Part shown: piece by piece, positions 10,501 to 18,492 of the stretch
How the letters are laid out: the number at the start of each line of letters is the position of its first letter
How positions within the stretch are numbered: the first letter of the stretch is position 1
Assembly (NCBI GenBank): GCA_016222805.1
Contig: JACRQG010000024.1
Span: 66,099 to 130,098, forward strand
DNA from: Verrucomicrobiota bacterium
Lineage (GTDB): Bacteria; Verrucomicrobiota; Verrucomicrobiia; Opitutales; Opitutaceae
DNA: 64,000 nt
Reading direction: 5' to 3'
Notes under the pieces: model-generated
Databases searched by the model: none
What the model was told of the DNA's origin: nothing
Seen by the model: only the letters and a program-made list of their open reading frames with translations
Position numbers and translations under genes: made by a program

Positions 10501-11139
10501 GGCGGCGTGGTGTCGGCCCGGCTGTACCGGCGCGACATCACCGACTTCTGGGGTACCACGCTCACGCCGGCCACCAACGAACTCCTCGAGCCTTGGGGGC
10601 TTGATCCGTCGGTCTACGGGCAGGCGCTCGGCTACCTGATCAGCACCCGCAACAACGTTGGCTCGGCCCGGGTGAGCGGGATGGAGTTCGATTACCGCCA
10701 GAACCTGACCTTTCTGCCGGCCTGGGCGCGCGGCCTCACGGTCTTTGGCAACATCACCCTGCAGCACCTGAAGGGCGACCAGATGGCGAGCTTCAGCGGG
10801 TTCGTGGGCCGGACCATCAATTGGGGCCTCAGCTACAGTCGCGCCCGCTTCACCACGCGGCTGGCGGTGAACCTGAAGGGGCGCGTGAAGCAGGGGCAGA
10901 TCACCAACGCCGGCACCGAGCCGGGGACGTTTCAATACCTGCTGCCGCGAAACAGCGCGGACCTGACCGCCGAATACCGGCTCACGCGGGCCCTCTCCGT
11001 GTTCGTGAGCGGCCGCAATGTCAACGAGGCCATCGACGACACGGTGATCTACGGTCCCAACACGCCGCGTAATCGTAGCCTGAGCGGACGCGCCGACTAC
11101 CGCGCGTACTGGAACGTGGGCGTCAAGGCGACCTTCTGA
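7600..11139 (+). CDS. TonB-dependent transducer: STN domain, carboxypeptidase-regulatory-like domain, plug and barrel
   Basis: Outer-membrane receptor expected to signal through the upstream FecR/ECF pair. The GTG start is followed by a signal-like segment (TWVLLAGLSGSLGAA). A secretin/TonB short N-terminal signalling domain follows at about 50-115 (FDVPAGEAAETLKLAARQGG; ALAQLVAGTGLELVDG). At residue 150 comes MKSRNPLATLGAWFALALAS, which reads as a complete second signal peptide. Then come the GSIEGRVFNPAVG sandwich, the plug (FAKFLPGVTLNRDGSDGRSI) and a barrel, 1,179 residues in all. The internal Met at 8047 is either a second translation start giving a receptor without STN, or a relic of a gene fusion. 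Two Tat-exported proteins follow within 30-70 bp, so a shared transcript is likely. Confidence 0.9.
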   Translation: MIRHRREISLSERSLLGRLGALVFLPLQYCRTWVLLAGLSGSLGAATGPGEVAFDVPAGEAAETLKLAARQGGLEIAFFAETVRGVRTPALRGSFAPREALAQLVAGTGLELVDGVDGSPLSLRRQDPAASAGQAPSPGSPDSISPAPRMKSRNPLATLGAWFALALASSPATSAADGSALITGSIEGRVFNPAVGSYVNNARVVVDGTRLETFTDEFGTFSLPRVPAGPATVRVFYTGFAAETQAVRVEAGRRAEVNFNLRAGKEPDTVLLDAFTVAATRDMAASDIAVNEQRYFSGIKNVVAADSFGDIAEGNVGEFAKFLPGVTLNRDGSDGRSIALGGVPASGTPIMVDGNSLASAASSSGSRTVELEQISITSMSRVEITRSQNPDSPANAIGGSVNLVSRSAFERAKPLYSVKTYLSFKGGDFELKKVPSPFANRAYPFEPNVEVSAVVPLTRNFGITASGLITRALANGQGSLMTWVPNGAGQSANFPATTIDQPYLVRYRLQERPKISVRESASIGADWRLSDAGVLSFGFQYAYFNAEFWVRQLNFDVGRVASFGPDFTQGAAGAGFAQIIYDARQKDGTTYMPSLRYRHNGPIWQWQINTAYSRASNHYRNVDKGYFQTNNAYFRNLTLRFEQMNFDHPGVVSAKDSAGRDVDPYALANYRLEGLQGSRIDGYDIVRSLSFHVKRDFLGRLPLTAKVGMDVRSQHRDLWRDTYDTTFVGADRTAQSADDRADQWFDPVYSSRDLLFGTRMQWMDPSKIVDTFRANPAYFNHTETNAVNYYRSVVNGSQVVTETITAPYLRLDTKLLDGRVQLTGGLRYERTDDAGDGPLVDPVRIYQRNAAGQIVRDAAGRPVVVAALNTLAGTKLAYLERASHTEKSYGNFFPSLNGTLQIRDNLLARASYARSISRPEFTNILPSASLPDPEGTGRTITLSNPALKPWTADSYGVALEYYFAERSGGVVSARLYRRDITDFWGTTLTPATNELLEPWGLDPSVYGQALGYLISTRNNVGSARVSGMEFDYRQNLTFLPAWARGLTVFGNITLQHLKGDQMASFSGFVGRTINWGLSYSRARFTTRLAVNLKGRVKQGQITNAGTEPGTFQYLLPRNSADLTAEYRLTRALSVFVSGRNVNEAIDDTVIYGPNTPRNRSLSGRADYRAYWNVGVKATF

Positions 11140-11164
11140 ACACCTCCCGTCTCGTCTTCCGTCC

Positions 11165-12529
11165 ATGAACCGCCGCGACTTTCTCCGTCACGCTGCCGGG
11201 TTTGTCGCCGGCGGACTGGCGGCGCCGTGGCTGCGCGGCACCGCGGCCGGCACCGCGGCGCCGCCGTCGTTCTGGTCGCGTTTTCCCGCGGCGACGGACT
11301 TCGAGGCGAAGGTTCCGGTCATCCGCCTCGCGACGGATCGGGTCATCCATCGCTTCTTCGACACCTCCCCGATCAGTCCCTCGGGCCGGTATGTCGGCCT
11401 GTTTCGCCTCCCCAATGAAACGAGGCCACCGCAGCCCGGCGAAACGGGAGAGGTGATCGTGGTGGATCTCGAGACCGGCCGGGAACGAACGGTCGCCACG
11501 TCGCGCGGCTGGGAGACGCAGATGGGCGCCAACGTGCAATGGGGGCGGACCGACGCAGATCTCTTCTTCAACGACGTCGATCCGGCGACGTGGACGCCGT
11601 TTGCGGTCCGCCTCGATCCCGCGACGGGCGAGCGACGACGTCTGGCGGGGACCGTCTTCACGGTGTCGCCGGACGGCGGTCAGCTGACTTCCTACAATCT
11701 GGTGGCGTCGCGGCTCATCCAGGTGGGCTACGGTGTGGTGCTCCCGGAGACGCAGACGCGCCGCAATCGCGGTCCGGTGTCGGATGACGGCATCTTTGTC
11801 ACGGATCTGGCCACCGGCCGGGTGCGGATGATTGTCTCGATCCAGGAAATGCTGGAACGGGCGGTGCCGAAGCTGGAGATTCCCCACGCGGACCGTTGCG
11901 AGTTCTATTGTTTCCAGGTGCGGTGGAATCGCCAGGGCACGCGCCTGATGACCTTCCTGCGCTGGCACGATCCGGCGGCAGCCAAGGGCGGACCGCGACT
12001 GCTCACGCTCCTGACCATGAAGGGGGATGGCTCCGATATCCGCGTGGCGGTGTCGCCCCAGCAGTATGCGCGCGGCGGCCACCATCCGATGTGGACGCCG
12101 GACGGGGAGCATCTCACCCTCAATCTCAACATCCGCGACGGGACCAAGGACCTCGATTTGGTGCGCGTGCGTTATGACGGCTCCGATCTGCGTTCGATCC
12201 ATCCGGTCGGCTCCGGGCATCCTTCGCAACATCCGACGCTGCCGTTCATGATCACCGATGCCTACCCGCGGGAACCCGTGACGCGCGGGGATGGCACGGC
12301 GCCCCTGCGGTTGATCGACCTTCGGTCCAGAACCGAAGTGGCCCTGGCGCACGTCCTGCAGACCACCAGCGATACGCGGAAACTCACCTCGGAGCACCGG
12401 ATCGATGCCCATCCGGTATGGGATGCGACGGGCCGCTATGTCGTCTTCAATGGCGTGCACCGCAACACCCGCTCGGTCTTCGTTGCCGACCTGGCGGAGT
12501 GGTTGCGGAAGGCCATGGACCGTGTGTGA
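11165..12529 (+). CDS. Tat-exported TolB-like beta-propeller protein
   Basis: Residues 1-30 form a twin-arginine signal (MNRRDFLRHAAGFVAGGLAA), so the 454-residue protein is exported folded. Propeller blades are visible as PSGRYVGLFR, DLETGRERTVATSRGWE, VRLDPATGERRRLAGTVFT and PVWDATGRYVVFNG. The ordering (ISPSGRY, TPDGEHL, HPVWDATGR) resembles TolB/WD40-like periplasmic propellers and the propeller of oligogalacturonate-lyase-like enzymes. I see no clear catalytic set, so an enzymatic role is not claimed. It starts 25 bp after the STN-receptor stop, which suggests co-expression and a role with that receptor's ligand. Confidence 0.8.
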   Translation: MNRRDFLRHAAGFVAGGLAAPWLRGTAAGTAAPPSFWSRFPAATDFEAKVPVIRLATDRVIHRFFDTSPISPSGRYVGLFRLPNETRPPQPGETGEVIVVDLETGRERTVATSRGWETQMGANVQWGRTDADLFFNDVDPATWTPFAVRLDPATGERRRLAGTVFTVSPDGGQLTSYNLVASRLIQVGYGVVLPETQTRRNRGPVSDDGIFVTDLATGRVRMIVSIQEMLERAVPKLEIPHADRCEFYCFQVRWNRQGTRLMTFLRWHDPAAAKGGPRLLTLLTMKGDGSDIRVAVSPQQYARGGHHPMWTPDGEHLTLNLNIRDGTKDLDLVRVRYDGSDLRSIHPVGSGHPSQHPTLPFMITDAYPREPVTRGDGTAPLRLIDLRSRTEVALAHVLQTTSDTRKLTSEHRIDAHPVWDATGRYVVFNGVHRNTRSVFVADLAEWLRKAMDRV

Positions 12530-12595
12530 TCCTGGTAATGAACACGGTGCGTTTTCCTTTCCGACTCTAACCTGGGTCCGTCCGAATTGCTTTCC

Positions 12596-13963
12596 ATGAA
12601 CCGTCGCCAATTCCTCACTCGCTCCTCGACTGCCGCCGTCGCGACCGCCGCGTTCGGCCCCACGATCTTCGCCGCGGCCAAGAAGGCCGGCCGACCCCCG
12701 CGCGTCCTGCTCCGCAGTTCGTGGCAGAGCGTCAACATCGGCGACATCGGGCACACCCCCGGTGCCCTCTCACTGCTCTACAAACACTTCCCGGAGGTCG
12801 AGGTGACGCTCTGGCCGGGCAGCCTCGGCCATGGCTCGCGCGAGCTCCTCACCAAGGGTTACCCGCAGCTGAAAATCGTCGAGGGTAGCCTGGGCAAGGA
12901 CGACAAGCCGAACAACGAGAAGTTGGCGCAGGTCTGGGCTGAGACCGACCTTTACCTCAGTGGCTCCGGCTCCGGCTTCCCGGCCAGCGCCCATGCCGTG
13001 GCTTTCCGCCGGGCCACCGGCAAGCCCGTGGGCGTCTTCGGGGTAAGCACCGACCCAATCTCGGGCGTCGGCGCCAATCGCGATCCCGAGGGAGGCACGC
13101 TGGTGAGCATCCGCGAGCGGGCGATGAAGCTGCCGCCGACGCACCTGGCGGCCGACCTCCGCTACATCATGGACAACTCGGCGTTTTTCTTCTGCCGCGA
13201 CACCATTTCGCGCGACTACCTGAAGGCGCAGGGGGTGAAGACGCCGGTGCTCGAATTCGGACCGGATGCCCAGCTCGGCATGCACCTGCGCGACGACGCC
13301 AAGGGACTGGCCTGGCTCAAGGAGCGGGGGCTTACCGAAGGAAAGTTCATCTGCGTGATTCCTCGGCTGCGCTACACGCCGTACTACAAGATCCGCAACA
13401 CCGCGCGCGGGAAGGACGACTTCGTCAAGGATGCCATCAACGAGCGGACCACGGAAAAGGATCACGCGAAGCTGCGGGAGATGATCGTGTCCTACATCAA
13501 GGCGACCGGCCACAAGGTGATGGTCTGCGCGGAAATGACCTACCAGGTGGAGATGGGCAAGGAGGTGCTGGTCGATCCGCTCCCGGCCGAGGTGAAGAAG
13601 AATGTCGTCTGGCGCGACACCTACTGGCTGCCCGACGAGGCGGCGTCGATCTATTCAAAGGCGCAGTGTGTCGTCAGCGTCGAGTGTCACTCTCCCCTCA
13701 TCGCCCTGCACCAGGGGACGCCCACCTTCTACGTCCGGCAGCCGACGGATACCTGCAAGGGGCAGATGTACCGCGATTTTGGCGCCGGCGATTGGTTCTT
13801 TGAGGTCGACGAGACGAATGGCCCGCAATTGTGGTCGCGGCTCGGGGCCATCGTGAAGGACCCGGCGGCGGCGAAAGCCCGGGTGAAGTCCATCATGGCG
13901 ACGGTCGAGGCGCGGCAGAAGCGCATGGTGGACGCCGTGCGCGAGGCCTGCCGCGTCGGGTGA
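12596..13963 (+). CDS. Tat-exported polysaccharide pyruvyl transferase-family protein
   Basis: The family normally transfers pyruvyl groups from phosphoenolpyruvate to polysaccharide sugars in the cytoplasm. Family features are SVNIGDIGHTPGALSLL near residue 45, the ETDLYLSGSGSGFPAS loop, FFCRDTISRDYLKAQGVK, the PDAQLGMHL step and a C-terminal VECHSPLIALHQGTPTFYV segment. The start is the ATG before a twin-arginine signal (MNRRQFLTRSSTAAVATAAF), three codons into the open frame. Export to the periplasm, where phosphoenolpyruvate should be absent, is odd and suggests a changed donor or a binding role. It is the last gene of the block and meets a convergent gene across a hairpin-rich spacer. 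Confidence 0.8.
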   Translation: MNRRQFLTRSSTAAVATAAFGPTIFAAAKKAGRPPRVLLRSSWQSVNIGDIGHTPGALSLLYKHFPEVEVTLWPGSLGHGSRELLTKGYPQLKIVEGSLGKDDKPNNEKLAQVWAETDLYLSGSGSGFPASAHAVAFRRATGKPVGVFGVSTDPISGVGANRDPEGGTLVSIRERAMKLPPTHLAADLRYIMDNSAFFFCRDTISRDYLKAQGVKTPVLEFGPDAQLGMHLRDDAKGLAWLKERGLTEGKFICVIPRLRYTPYYKIRNTARGKDDFVKDAINERTTEKDHAKLREMIVSYIKATGHKVMVCAEMTYQVEMGKEVLVDPLPAEVKKNVVWRDTYWLPDEAASIYSKAQCVVSVECHSPLIALHQGTPTFYVRQPTDTCKGQMYRDFGAGDWFFEVDETNGPQLWSRLGAIVKDPAAAKARVKSIMATVEARQKRMVDAVREACRVG

Positions 13964-14003
13964 CGGGCCGGTTCCGTCGCGCGCCATTGGCAGACGGTCA
14001 GAG

Positions 14004-14083
14004 GTAGCCGGGGTCGGCAACCCCGGCAGCTGGCGTCGGGGAGCCCGACCTGGTTCGGCCGGGCTCGCCGCGCCTGGCTACAA
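14004..14083. repeat. GTAGCCGG...GGCTACA hairpin element between convergent genes
   Basis: The ends GTAGCCG and GGCTAC are inverted. Inside are two perfect hairpins: CGGGGT/ACCCCG (14009-14025) and GTCGGG/CCCGAC around GAG (14035-14049). The element fills the gap between two convergent genes, so it may also act as a bidirectional terminator. A similar frame recurs at 16451-16497, and one end recurs near 36754. Confidence 0.5.
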
Positions 14084-14099
14084 GTCAGGGCCGACGCGC

Positions 14100-15043
14100 C
14101 TATCCCTCACTTGAAACTGGTCTCGCCGGGCCGGCGGATGAGGTGGGCTCCGCCAGCGGCATCCCGCCCCGGAGTTTCCGTCCGTCACGCTCCCACCGAT
14201 AGACCAAGGGGGCGCGGGTTCGTTCGAGTTGCTTGAACAGCGCCGGGTCCGCGCGTTTCGGCAGTTCGAGTTCGTCGAGGCCGGTGGCGTCGCAGTTCAG
14301 CAGCCGGGCATACGGCTTGAAGTGTTCCACACGGCCAACCACCCGGGAAAAGCTGGCGATCGGCGCCGGCGGCGTGACGCGATCGAGGGCGAGAAAACAA
14401 TAGGGGAGGCTGCGCAGATCGATGCCCGCCCGTTGGCCGAATTTCACCCAGTTCGAATCGGCGAAGATCTCGGGCGGCGGCGGGGCGAAGAAGTGGCACC
14501 AATGGCGCTCCTGCCCGGCTGCCAAGGCGGGGCAGGTGCCGGCGTGCGTGCAGGGAGCCACCACGTGGAATGCCGCCCGCAGTTCCTCGCGCAGCGCCCC
14601 GAGTTGCCGGCTGACGGTGTGCGTCCCGGGTTCGACCCAGACGACGGCTTCGGCGCGGGCCACGAGACGGCGCAGCGAATCGAGGGACTCGGGAGGCAGT
14701 TCGTTGAGCACGTGGCTGAGGATAAGCAGGCCGAGGGGTTCGTCCGCCGCCAGATAACCCGGGGTGGCGGTGGCGATCTTCAGCTTCGGGAAGGCCAGGC
14801 GGGCGGCCTCGGCGGCGAAACTGCAGGCGAGCGGCGAGTGGTCCCACACCAGGAGCGACTCGAACCGGGCCGGGCCGAAAAACTCGATCACGCGCCGGGC
14901 GGCGACCCCGCTGCCGCAGCCCCAGTCGAGCACGTGGGGTGAGCCCGGCCGCCAGCCACGCAGGCGGAGTTCGCGCAGGACCCGCGCAGGAACCGGTCGC
15001 GGAGGCGATCGAGGACAGACCAGTCGAGATCAGGCCAGTTCAC
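14100..15043 (-). pseudogene. Rsm22-like small-subunit rRNA methyltransferase, frame broken near its N-terminus
   Basis: The main frame, from a GTG at 14933, carries the SAM-binding loop LDWGCGSGVAARRV and the Rsm22-type cysteine cluster CTHAGTCPALAAGQERHWCH. The expected N-terminus is in another frame: GTG at 15043 gives VNWPDLDWSVLDRLRDRFLRG and overlaps the upstream gene's stop. The main frame continues upstream as VLRELRLRGW but meets a stop with no start codon. The two frames meet at an 11-bp near-tandem duplication (CGCGCAGGA at 14972-14980 and 14983-14991), and the segment the family usually has between them is missing. This is either a real disabling mutation or an assembly error. If translated from 14933, the product (277 residues) would lack its N-terminal domain. 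Confidence 0.65.
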
Positions 15044-16238
15044 GGGAGAGCGGGAGCCCGAGAAGGCGGGCAAGGGCCTGGTGGCGGATGCCGTAGAATG
15101 CTGCGAAGTCCCGGAGGCGCTCCGCCCGGGTGGCGTCTCCTGGAGGATGGGCGCGGACCGCGGCGATCATCAGATTCTTCGCCGTGTGCTCGGTGGAGAT
15201 GAACTCGAAGACCTTGGTACGGTAGCCGGCCCATTCGAGGAGCTGGGCGCGCAGGGCGTCGGTGACGAACTCGGCCTGGCGCTCCTGGAAAATTCCGTGG
15301 CGCAGAGCGTCGGCGAGCACGGCGGGAGCGGTGAGTTGCGGGCGGAGTTCCTTCTGACAGCACGGGGCGACAACGAGCAGCCGCGCGCCGGCGGCAACCC
15401 CTCGGGCGAGGGCATCGTCGGTCGCAGTGTCGCAGGCGTGCAGGGCGATCAGGACGTCGAGGTTTTCCCCGCCGGGGAGGGATCCGCGGCCGATCTCGCC
15501 GGCTTCGAAGCGGAGGTGCGCGGCGAAGCCGTGGGTGGCGGCCGCGCGGTTGCAAAAATCGACCAGGGCTGGGCGTCGTTCGATGCCGCAAATCTCCGCG
15601 GCCGGGCCCAGCAAATGGGCGAGGGCGAAGGTGAGGTAGCCCTTGCCGCAGCCGGCGTCGAGGATGCGGAGGGGGCGGGCGGAGGCCGCTCCGCGGTCCG
15701 GAAAGGCTTCGTCGAGCAGATGGGTGAGCAGCTCCGCGAACTTCTGGATCTGGCGAAACTTGTCCGCCATCCCTTCGCGCGGTGCACCCCGGTCGTTGAT
15801 CACGCCGAGTTCCCGCAGCCAGGGCGTGTCGGCCGAAATGAGGTGCGCCTTCGCACGGTCATGCGTGGCGATCGGGGCTCGAGGAGTCGCGGAGACGGCG
15901 GTGATCTTGAGGCGGCCCGTGCCGTCGGGCTGGGTTTCCAACTGGGCGACCTGCCCCGAGGTGAAGAGATGGGCGTCGAGAAAATCCCCGCCGATGAGCG
16001 GCGCCAGCAGTTCCAGGGCGGCGGCGGGCGGAAAGTTTCGCGTGACATCGCGGGTGTCGTGCCGCCACACCAGCGAAAGGTGGGGGCCCGCCTTGAGCAC
16101 GATCGGGCGGACGAAAAGATTGCGCAGGGTGGTGTCGGCGCCGCGGTGTTTCCCGAGGGTGAGTTTTACCAGGGTGCCCGAGCCGATGGATTCGCGAAGG
16201 AGATCAAGAAAGCGAATGCGGGCGGGAGCGGCGGGCAT
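15030..16238 (-). CDS. class I SAM-dependent methyltransferase (Methyltransf_32 type)
   Basis: Cytoplasmic methyltransferase of unknown substrate. The start is the ATG before PAAPARIRFLDLLRESIGSG, 32 codons into the open frame, because the residues before it read like intergenic DNA. The N-terminal half resembles an RNA-binding or accessory domain. The C-terminal half has the family's DKFRQIQKFAELLTHLL lead-in, the SAM motif ILDAGCGKGYLTFALAHLLG, HACDTATDDALARG and VVAPCCQKELRPQL. These features match the family that includes the methyltransferase part of eukaryotic GSTCD, and some RNA modification is plausible. It is 402 residues long. Its stop overlaps the presumed start of the Rsm22-like gene, so the two form a methyltransferase pair. 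Confidence 0.85.
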   Translation of the reverse strand: MPAAPARIRFLDLLRESIGSGTLVKLTLGKHRGADTTLRNLFVRPIVLKAGPHLSLVWRHDTRDVTRNFPPAAALELLAPLIGGDFLDAHLFTSGQVAQLETQPDGTGRLKITAVSATPRAPIATHDRAKAHLISADTPWLRELGVINDRGAPREGMADKFRQIQKFAELLTHLLDEAFPDRGAASARPLRILDAGCGKGYLTFALAHLLGPAAEICGIERRPALVDFCNRAAATHGFAAHLRFEAGEIGRGSLPGGENLDVLIALHACDTATDDALARGVAAGARLLVVAPCCQKELRPQLTAPAVLADALRHGIFQERQAEFVTDALRAQLLEWAGYRTKVFEFISTEHTAKNLMIAAVRAHPPGDATRAERLRDFAAFYGIRHQALARLLGLPLSRELA

Positions 16239-16319
16239 GCTCCAGCGTGCGCGAAAAGCCGCCTCTGCGTCAACCGGGGCGCGCACCGGGCCTCCGGTCG
16301 AGTCTTTCAGACCAGGAGA

Positions 16320-16389
16320 ACCACGGATGGACACGGATGTACACGGATGAAAACCGCTCGATTCGTGTCCCTTCGTGCGGATTCGTGGT
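16320..16389. repeat. CACGGATG-type 10-bp-period repeat with inverted far arm
   Basis: Three units of about 10 bp (ccacggatgg, acacggatgt, acacggatga) at 16321-16350 face an inverted arm of the same period (attcgtgtcc, cttcgtgcgg, attcgtggt) ending at 16389. The whole can fold into a long imperfect hairpin. Such CACGGATG/TTCGTG elements are dispersed intergenic repeats in several bacterial phyla. Base composition here is clearly lower in GC than the flanks. Confidence 0.5.
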
Positions 16390-16450
16390 CAAGCGCTTGT
16401 GCGAAATTAACTGCAGTGTCCGAGTCGTCATGCTGCCAAATTGGATCCCT

Positions 16451-16497
16451 GTAGCCGGCCTCGTTGAGGCCGGTCCGGGGTCAGCGCCCCCGGCTAC
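16451..16497. repeat. GTAGCCGG...CCGGCTAC REP element containing hairpin copy 2
   Basis: The outer ends GTAGCCGG and CCGGCTAC are exactly inverted. Inside is the GCCGGCCTCGTTGAGGCCGGT hairpin (16454-16474) and a second short stem. It lies after the 3' end of the ABC binding-protein gene. With the CACGGATG repeat it accounts for the 331 bp between the two minus-strand genes, and no gene is visible in the rest. Confidence 0.5.
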
Positions 16498-16569
16498 AAG
16501 TGGACCGAGGTCATCTTTGCACCGGTCCTGAGGAAGACCACGGCGAAGCAAGGCCGACACGCTTCCTCG

Positions 16570-17571
16570 TTACGGGCCGGTCTTGGGCAGGAAGTCCGTG
16601 GTCATCGCGGCGGCGGCGGTGATGCGTCCGGGCTTGAGGAGACCGAGGCTTTCCAATTGGGCGATCTGCTTTTCGTACCGGGCCGGGTCGAGTTGCCCGA
16701 TTCTGGCCGGGCCGCCATCGGCATCGCGTCCGGTGACGAGCCGCTCCCCGATGATCATCTGCCGGCTGAAGGTCATGAATTCGTCGGTATTCGCCGGATT
16801 CGCGATCTTCATCACGGTGTGTGCGGGCCGGGGATCTCCCTCCAGGTAGTCGCGCCAGCCGCGGATGTAGGCGCGGGTGAAGGCGCGGAGCTTTTCCGGA
16901 TGCTCCCGGGCGAATTTCCGGTTGGTGATCAGCACGGCATAGCCGCGAAAGCCCGCGTCCCAGGTCGAGAGGAAGCGGGGCATCTTCCCGCCGGCCTTCG
17001 TGATGTGGTAGGGCTCGGCGATGTAGTAGCCCTGCTGCAGCGTCTCCTTGTTGCTGAGGAAGGCGGCACTCGAGAACGTCTGGGCGACGACATTGACCTT
17101 GAGACCGTACTTCTTCTTCAGGAACTCGAGGAACGGCCAGCCGGGACGCGCGATGATCGTCCGGCCCTGGAGATCCTCGAACTTCCGCACCTTGCTGTCG
17201 GCGTGGACGAGGATGCCCGCGGGGTCGTCTTGAAAGACCGCAGCGAACTGGACGAACGGCAAACCCTCGGCTTGTTGCAGCAGGGTGCCGATGTCGTCGG
17301 CCTGGCCGATGTCGGCCTTGCCGGTGGCGACGGCGGGCATGACGTGCGCCCCTGGTCCGCCCGGGACGAGCACCACGTCCAGCCCTTCCTCGCGAAACCA
17401 GCCTCGTGCCTGCGCCTGGTAGAGTCCGCCGTGTTCCGGTTCCGGCACCCAGTCCAGCTGGACGGTGATCTTGGATAGGGGGCGTTCCGCGGCACGACCT
17501 AGGAGGGGCACCGTGAAGAAGGCCGAGAGTACCAGCAGCGAAACAAGGCGGGGGCGGTGAGTGGGTCGCAT
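16570..17571 (-). CDS. NMT1/THI5-like ABC transporter substrate-binding protein
   Basis: Periplasmic solute-binding protein for a small organic nutrient. The signal peptide is at about 1-27 (LVLSAFFTVPLLGRAAE). The fold is that of the NMT1/SsuA/ThiY group: ITVQLDWVPEPEHGGLYQAQ near the start, then GWFREEGLDVVLVPGG, MPAVATGKADIGQADD and KFEDLQGRTIIARPG. At 333 residues the length is normal. The permease and ATPase genes lie immediately upstream in the same direction. The WVPEPEHGG opening resembles pyrimidine-precursor (ThiY) binders more than sulfonate binders, but no TPP riboswitch is present upstream, so the ligand stays open (riboflavin, pyrimidine or taurine-like). Confidence 0.87.
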   Translation of the reverse strand: MRPTHRPRLVSLLVLSAFFTVPLLGRAAERPLSKITVQLDWVPEPEHGGLYQAQARGWFREEGLDVVLVPGGPGAHVMPAVATGKADIGQADDIGTLLQQAEGLPFVQFAAVFQDDPAGILVHADSKVRKFEDLQGRTIIARPGWPFLEFLKKKYGLKVNVVAQTFSSAAFLSNKETLQQGYYIAEPYHITKAGGKMPRFLSTWDAGFRGYAVLITNRKFAREHPEKLRAFTRAYIRGWRDYLEGDPRPAHTVMKIANPANTDEFMTFSRQMIIGERLVTGRDADGGPARIGQLDPARYEKQIAQLESLGLLKPGRITAAAAMTTDFLPKTGP

Positions 17572-17691
17572 GGGCAGCCGCAGAATACAAACGTGGATGG
17601 CGTTTGCGCAAGCGGCGCGCGAGTTGAGGGCGGTCGGGGCGCCTCCCCCTGGCTGCCGGGCGGGCCCCGTTCCGGTTCACGGGAGCGAATC

Positions 17692-18483
17692 TCAGCGATC
17701 AGCGCGTTCGTAGGAATCGTGCCAGTGGTGCAGGGAAAGCCAGGCCAGAGCGAGCACTGCGGCGTTGAGCACGAAGCCGAGCAGGCAGGTCGTGGCGGCC
17801 GTGGCGAACAGCGCCGGATACCGGGCCTGGCTGGCGAAGATCACCGCCTGGAAACCGAGACCGCCGCCATCTCCGGCGGAGGACCCGGCGTTCATGTCGG
17901 CGACGACCGCCCCGATGGGCGCGATGGTGGCGGCGATTCGCAGGCCGGTGAAGAAGTAGGGCAGGGCGGCGGGGACTTGCAGGAGAAACAGGCGCTGCCA
18001 GGGCCGCGCACGGTAAAGCCGGAAGAGCTCGACGAGGTTGCGATCCGTGGAAATCAGGCCCTGGGTGGTGTTCACGACCAGCGGGAAGAACGCGATGACG
18101 AACGTGAGCAGGGCGACACTCCGCAGCCCCGCGCCCACCCAGATGACGCAGATCGGCGCCAGCACCGGGAGGGGCGTCATCTGCAGGGCCATCAGGTACG
18201 GGTACAGACTTGTCCGCACGAGCGGGGAGAGCGAGAGGGCCACGGCGAGCAGAACGCTGACGACCACGGCCAGGCCGAAACCGAGCAGGGCTCCTTCGGT
18301 GGTGTTGAGGGTGGCCCGCCAGAGGGTGGCGCGGTGGTCCACGAGCGCCTGCAGCACTGCGCCTGGCGACGGCAGGAGGAAGCGCATTTCCTCGGAGAGA
18401 AACTCGTGGACGGCCTGCCAGACGGCCAGGACGACCAGGCCGGTCAACGCGGGAAGGAGGAGCTTGAGCAGGGTTCGGGGCAC
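17692..18483 (-). CDS. ABC transporter permease (SsuC/ThiX-like)
   Basis: Inner-membrane permease of 263 residues, six predicted helices, of the binding-protein-dependent transport family. The cytoplasmic EAA-type loop that docks the ATPase is LFRLYRARPWQRLFLLQVPA followed by LPYFFTGLRIA. The N-terminus is a membrane helix (LLKLLLPALTGLVVLAVWQ) ending in the typical VHEFLSEEMRFLLPSP periplasmic segment. It starts 9 bp after the ATPase stop and is 120 bp ahead of the binding-protein gene, all in one direction. Confidence 0.9.
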   Translation of the reverse strand: MPRTLLKLLLPALTGLVVLAVWQAVHEFLSEEMRFLLPSPGAVLQALVDHRATLWRATLNTTEGALLGFGLAVVVSVLLAVALSLSPLVRTSLYPYLMALQMTPLPVLAPICVIWVGAGLRSVALLTFVIAFFPLVVNTTQGLISTDRNLVELFRLYRARPWQRLFLLQVPAALPYFFTGLRIAATIAPIGAVVADMNAGSSAGDGGGLGFQAVIFASQARYPALFATAATTCLLGFVLNAAVLALAWLSLHHWHDSYERADR

Positions 18484-18492
18484 GGCGCGGGT

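Noticed and set aside
11165..12529. Calling the Tat-exported propeller an oligogalacturonate lyase
   Set aside because: The propeller order is similar, but the Mn-binding histidine/glutamine set cannot be assigned with confidence.
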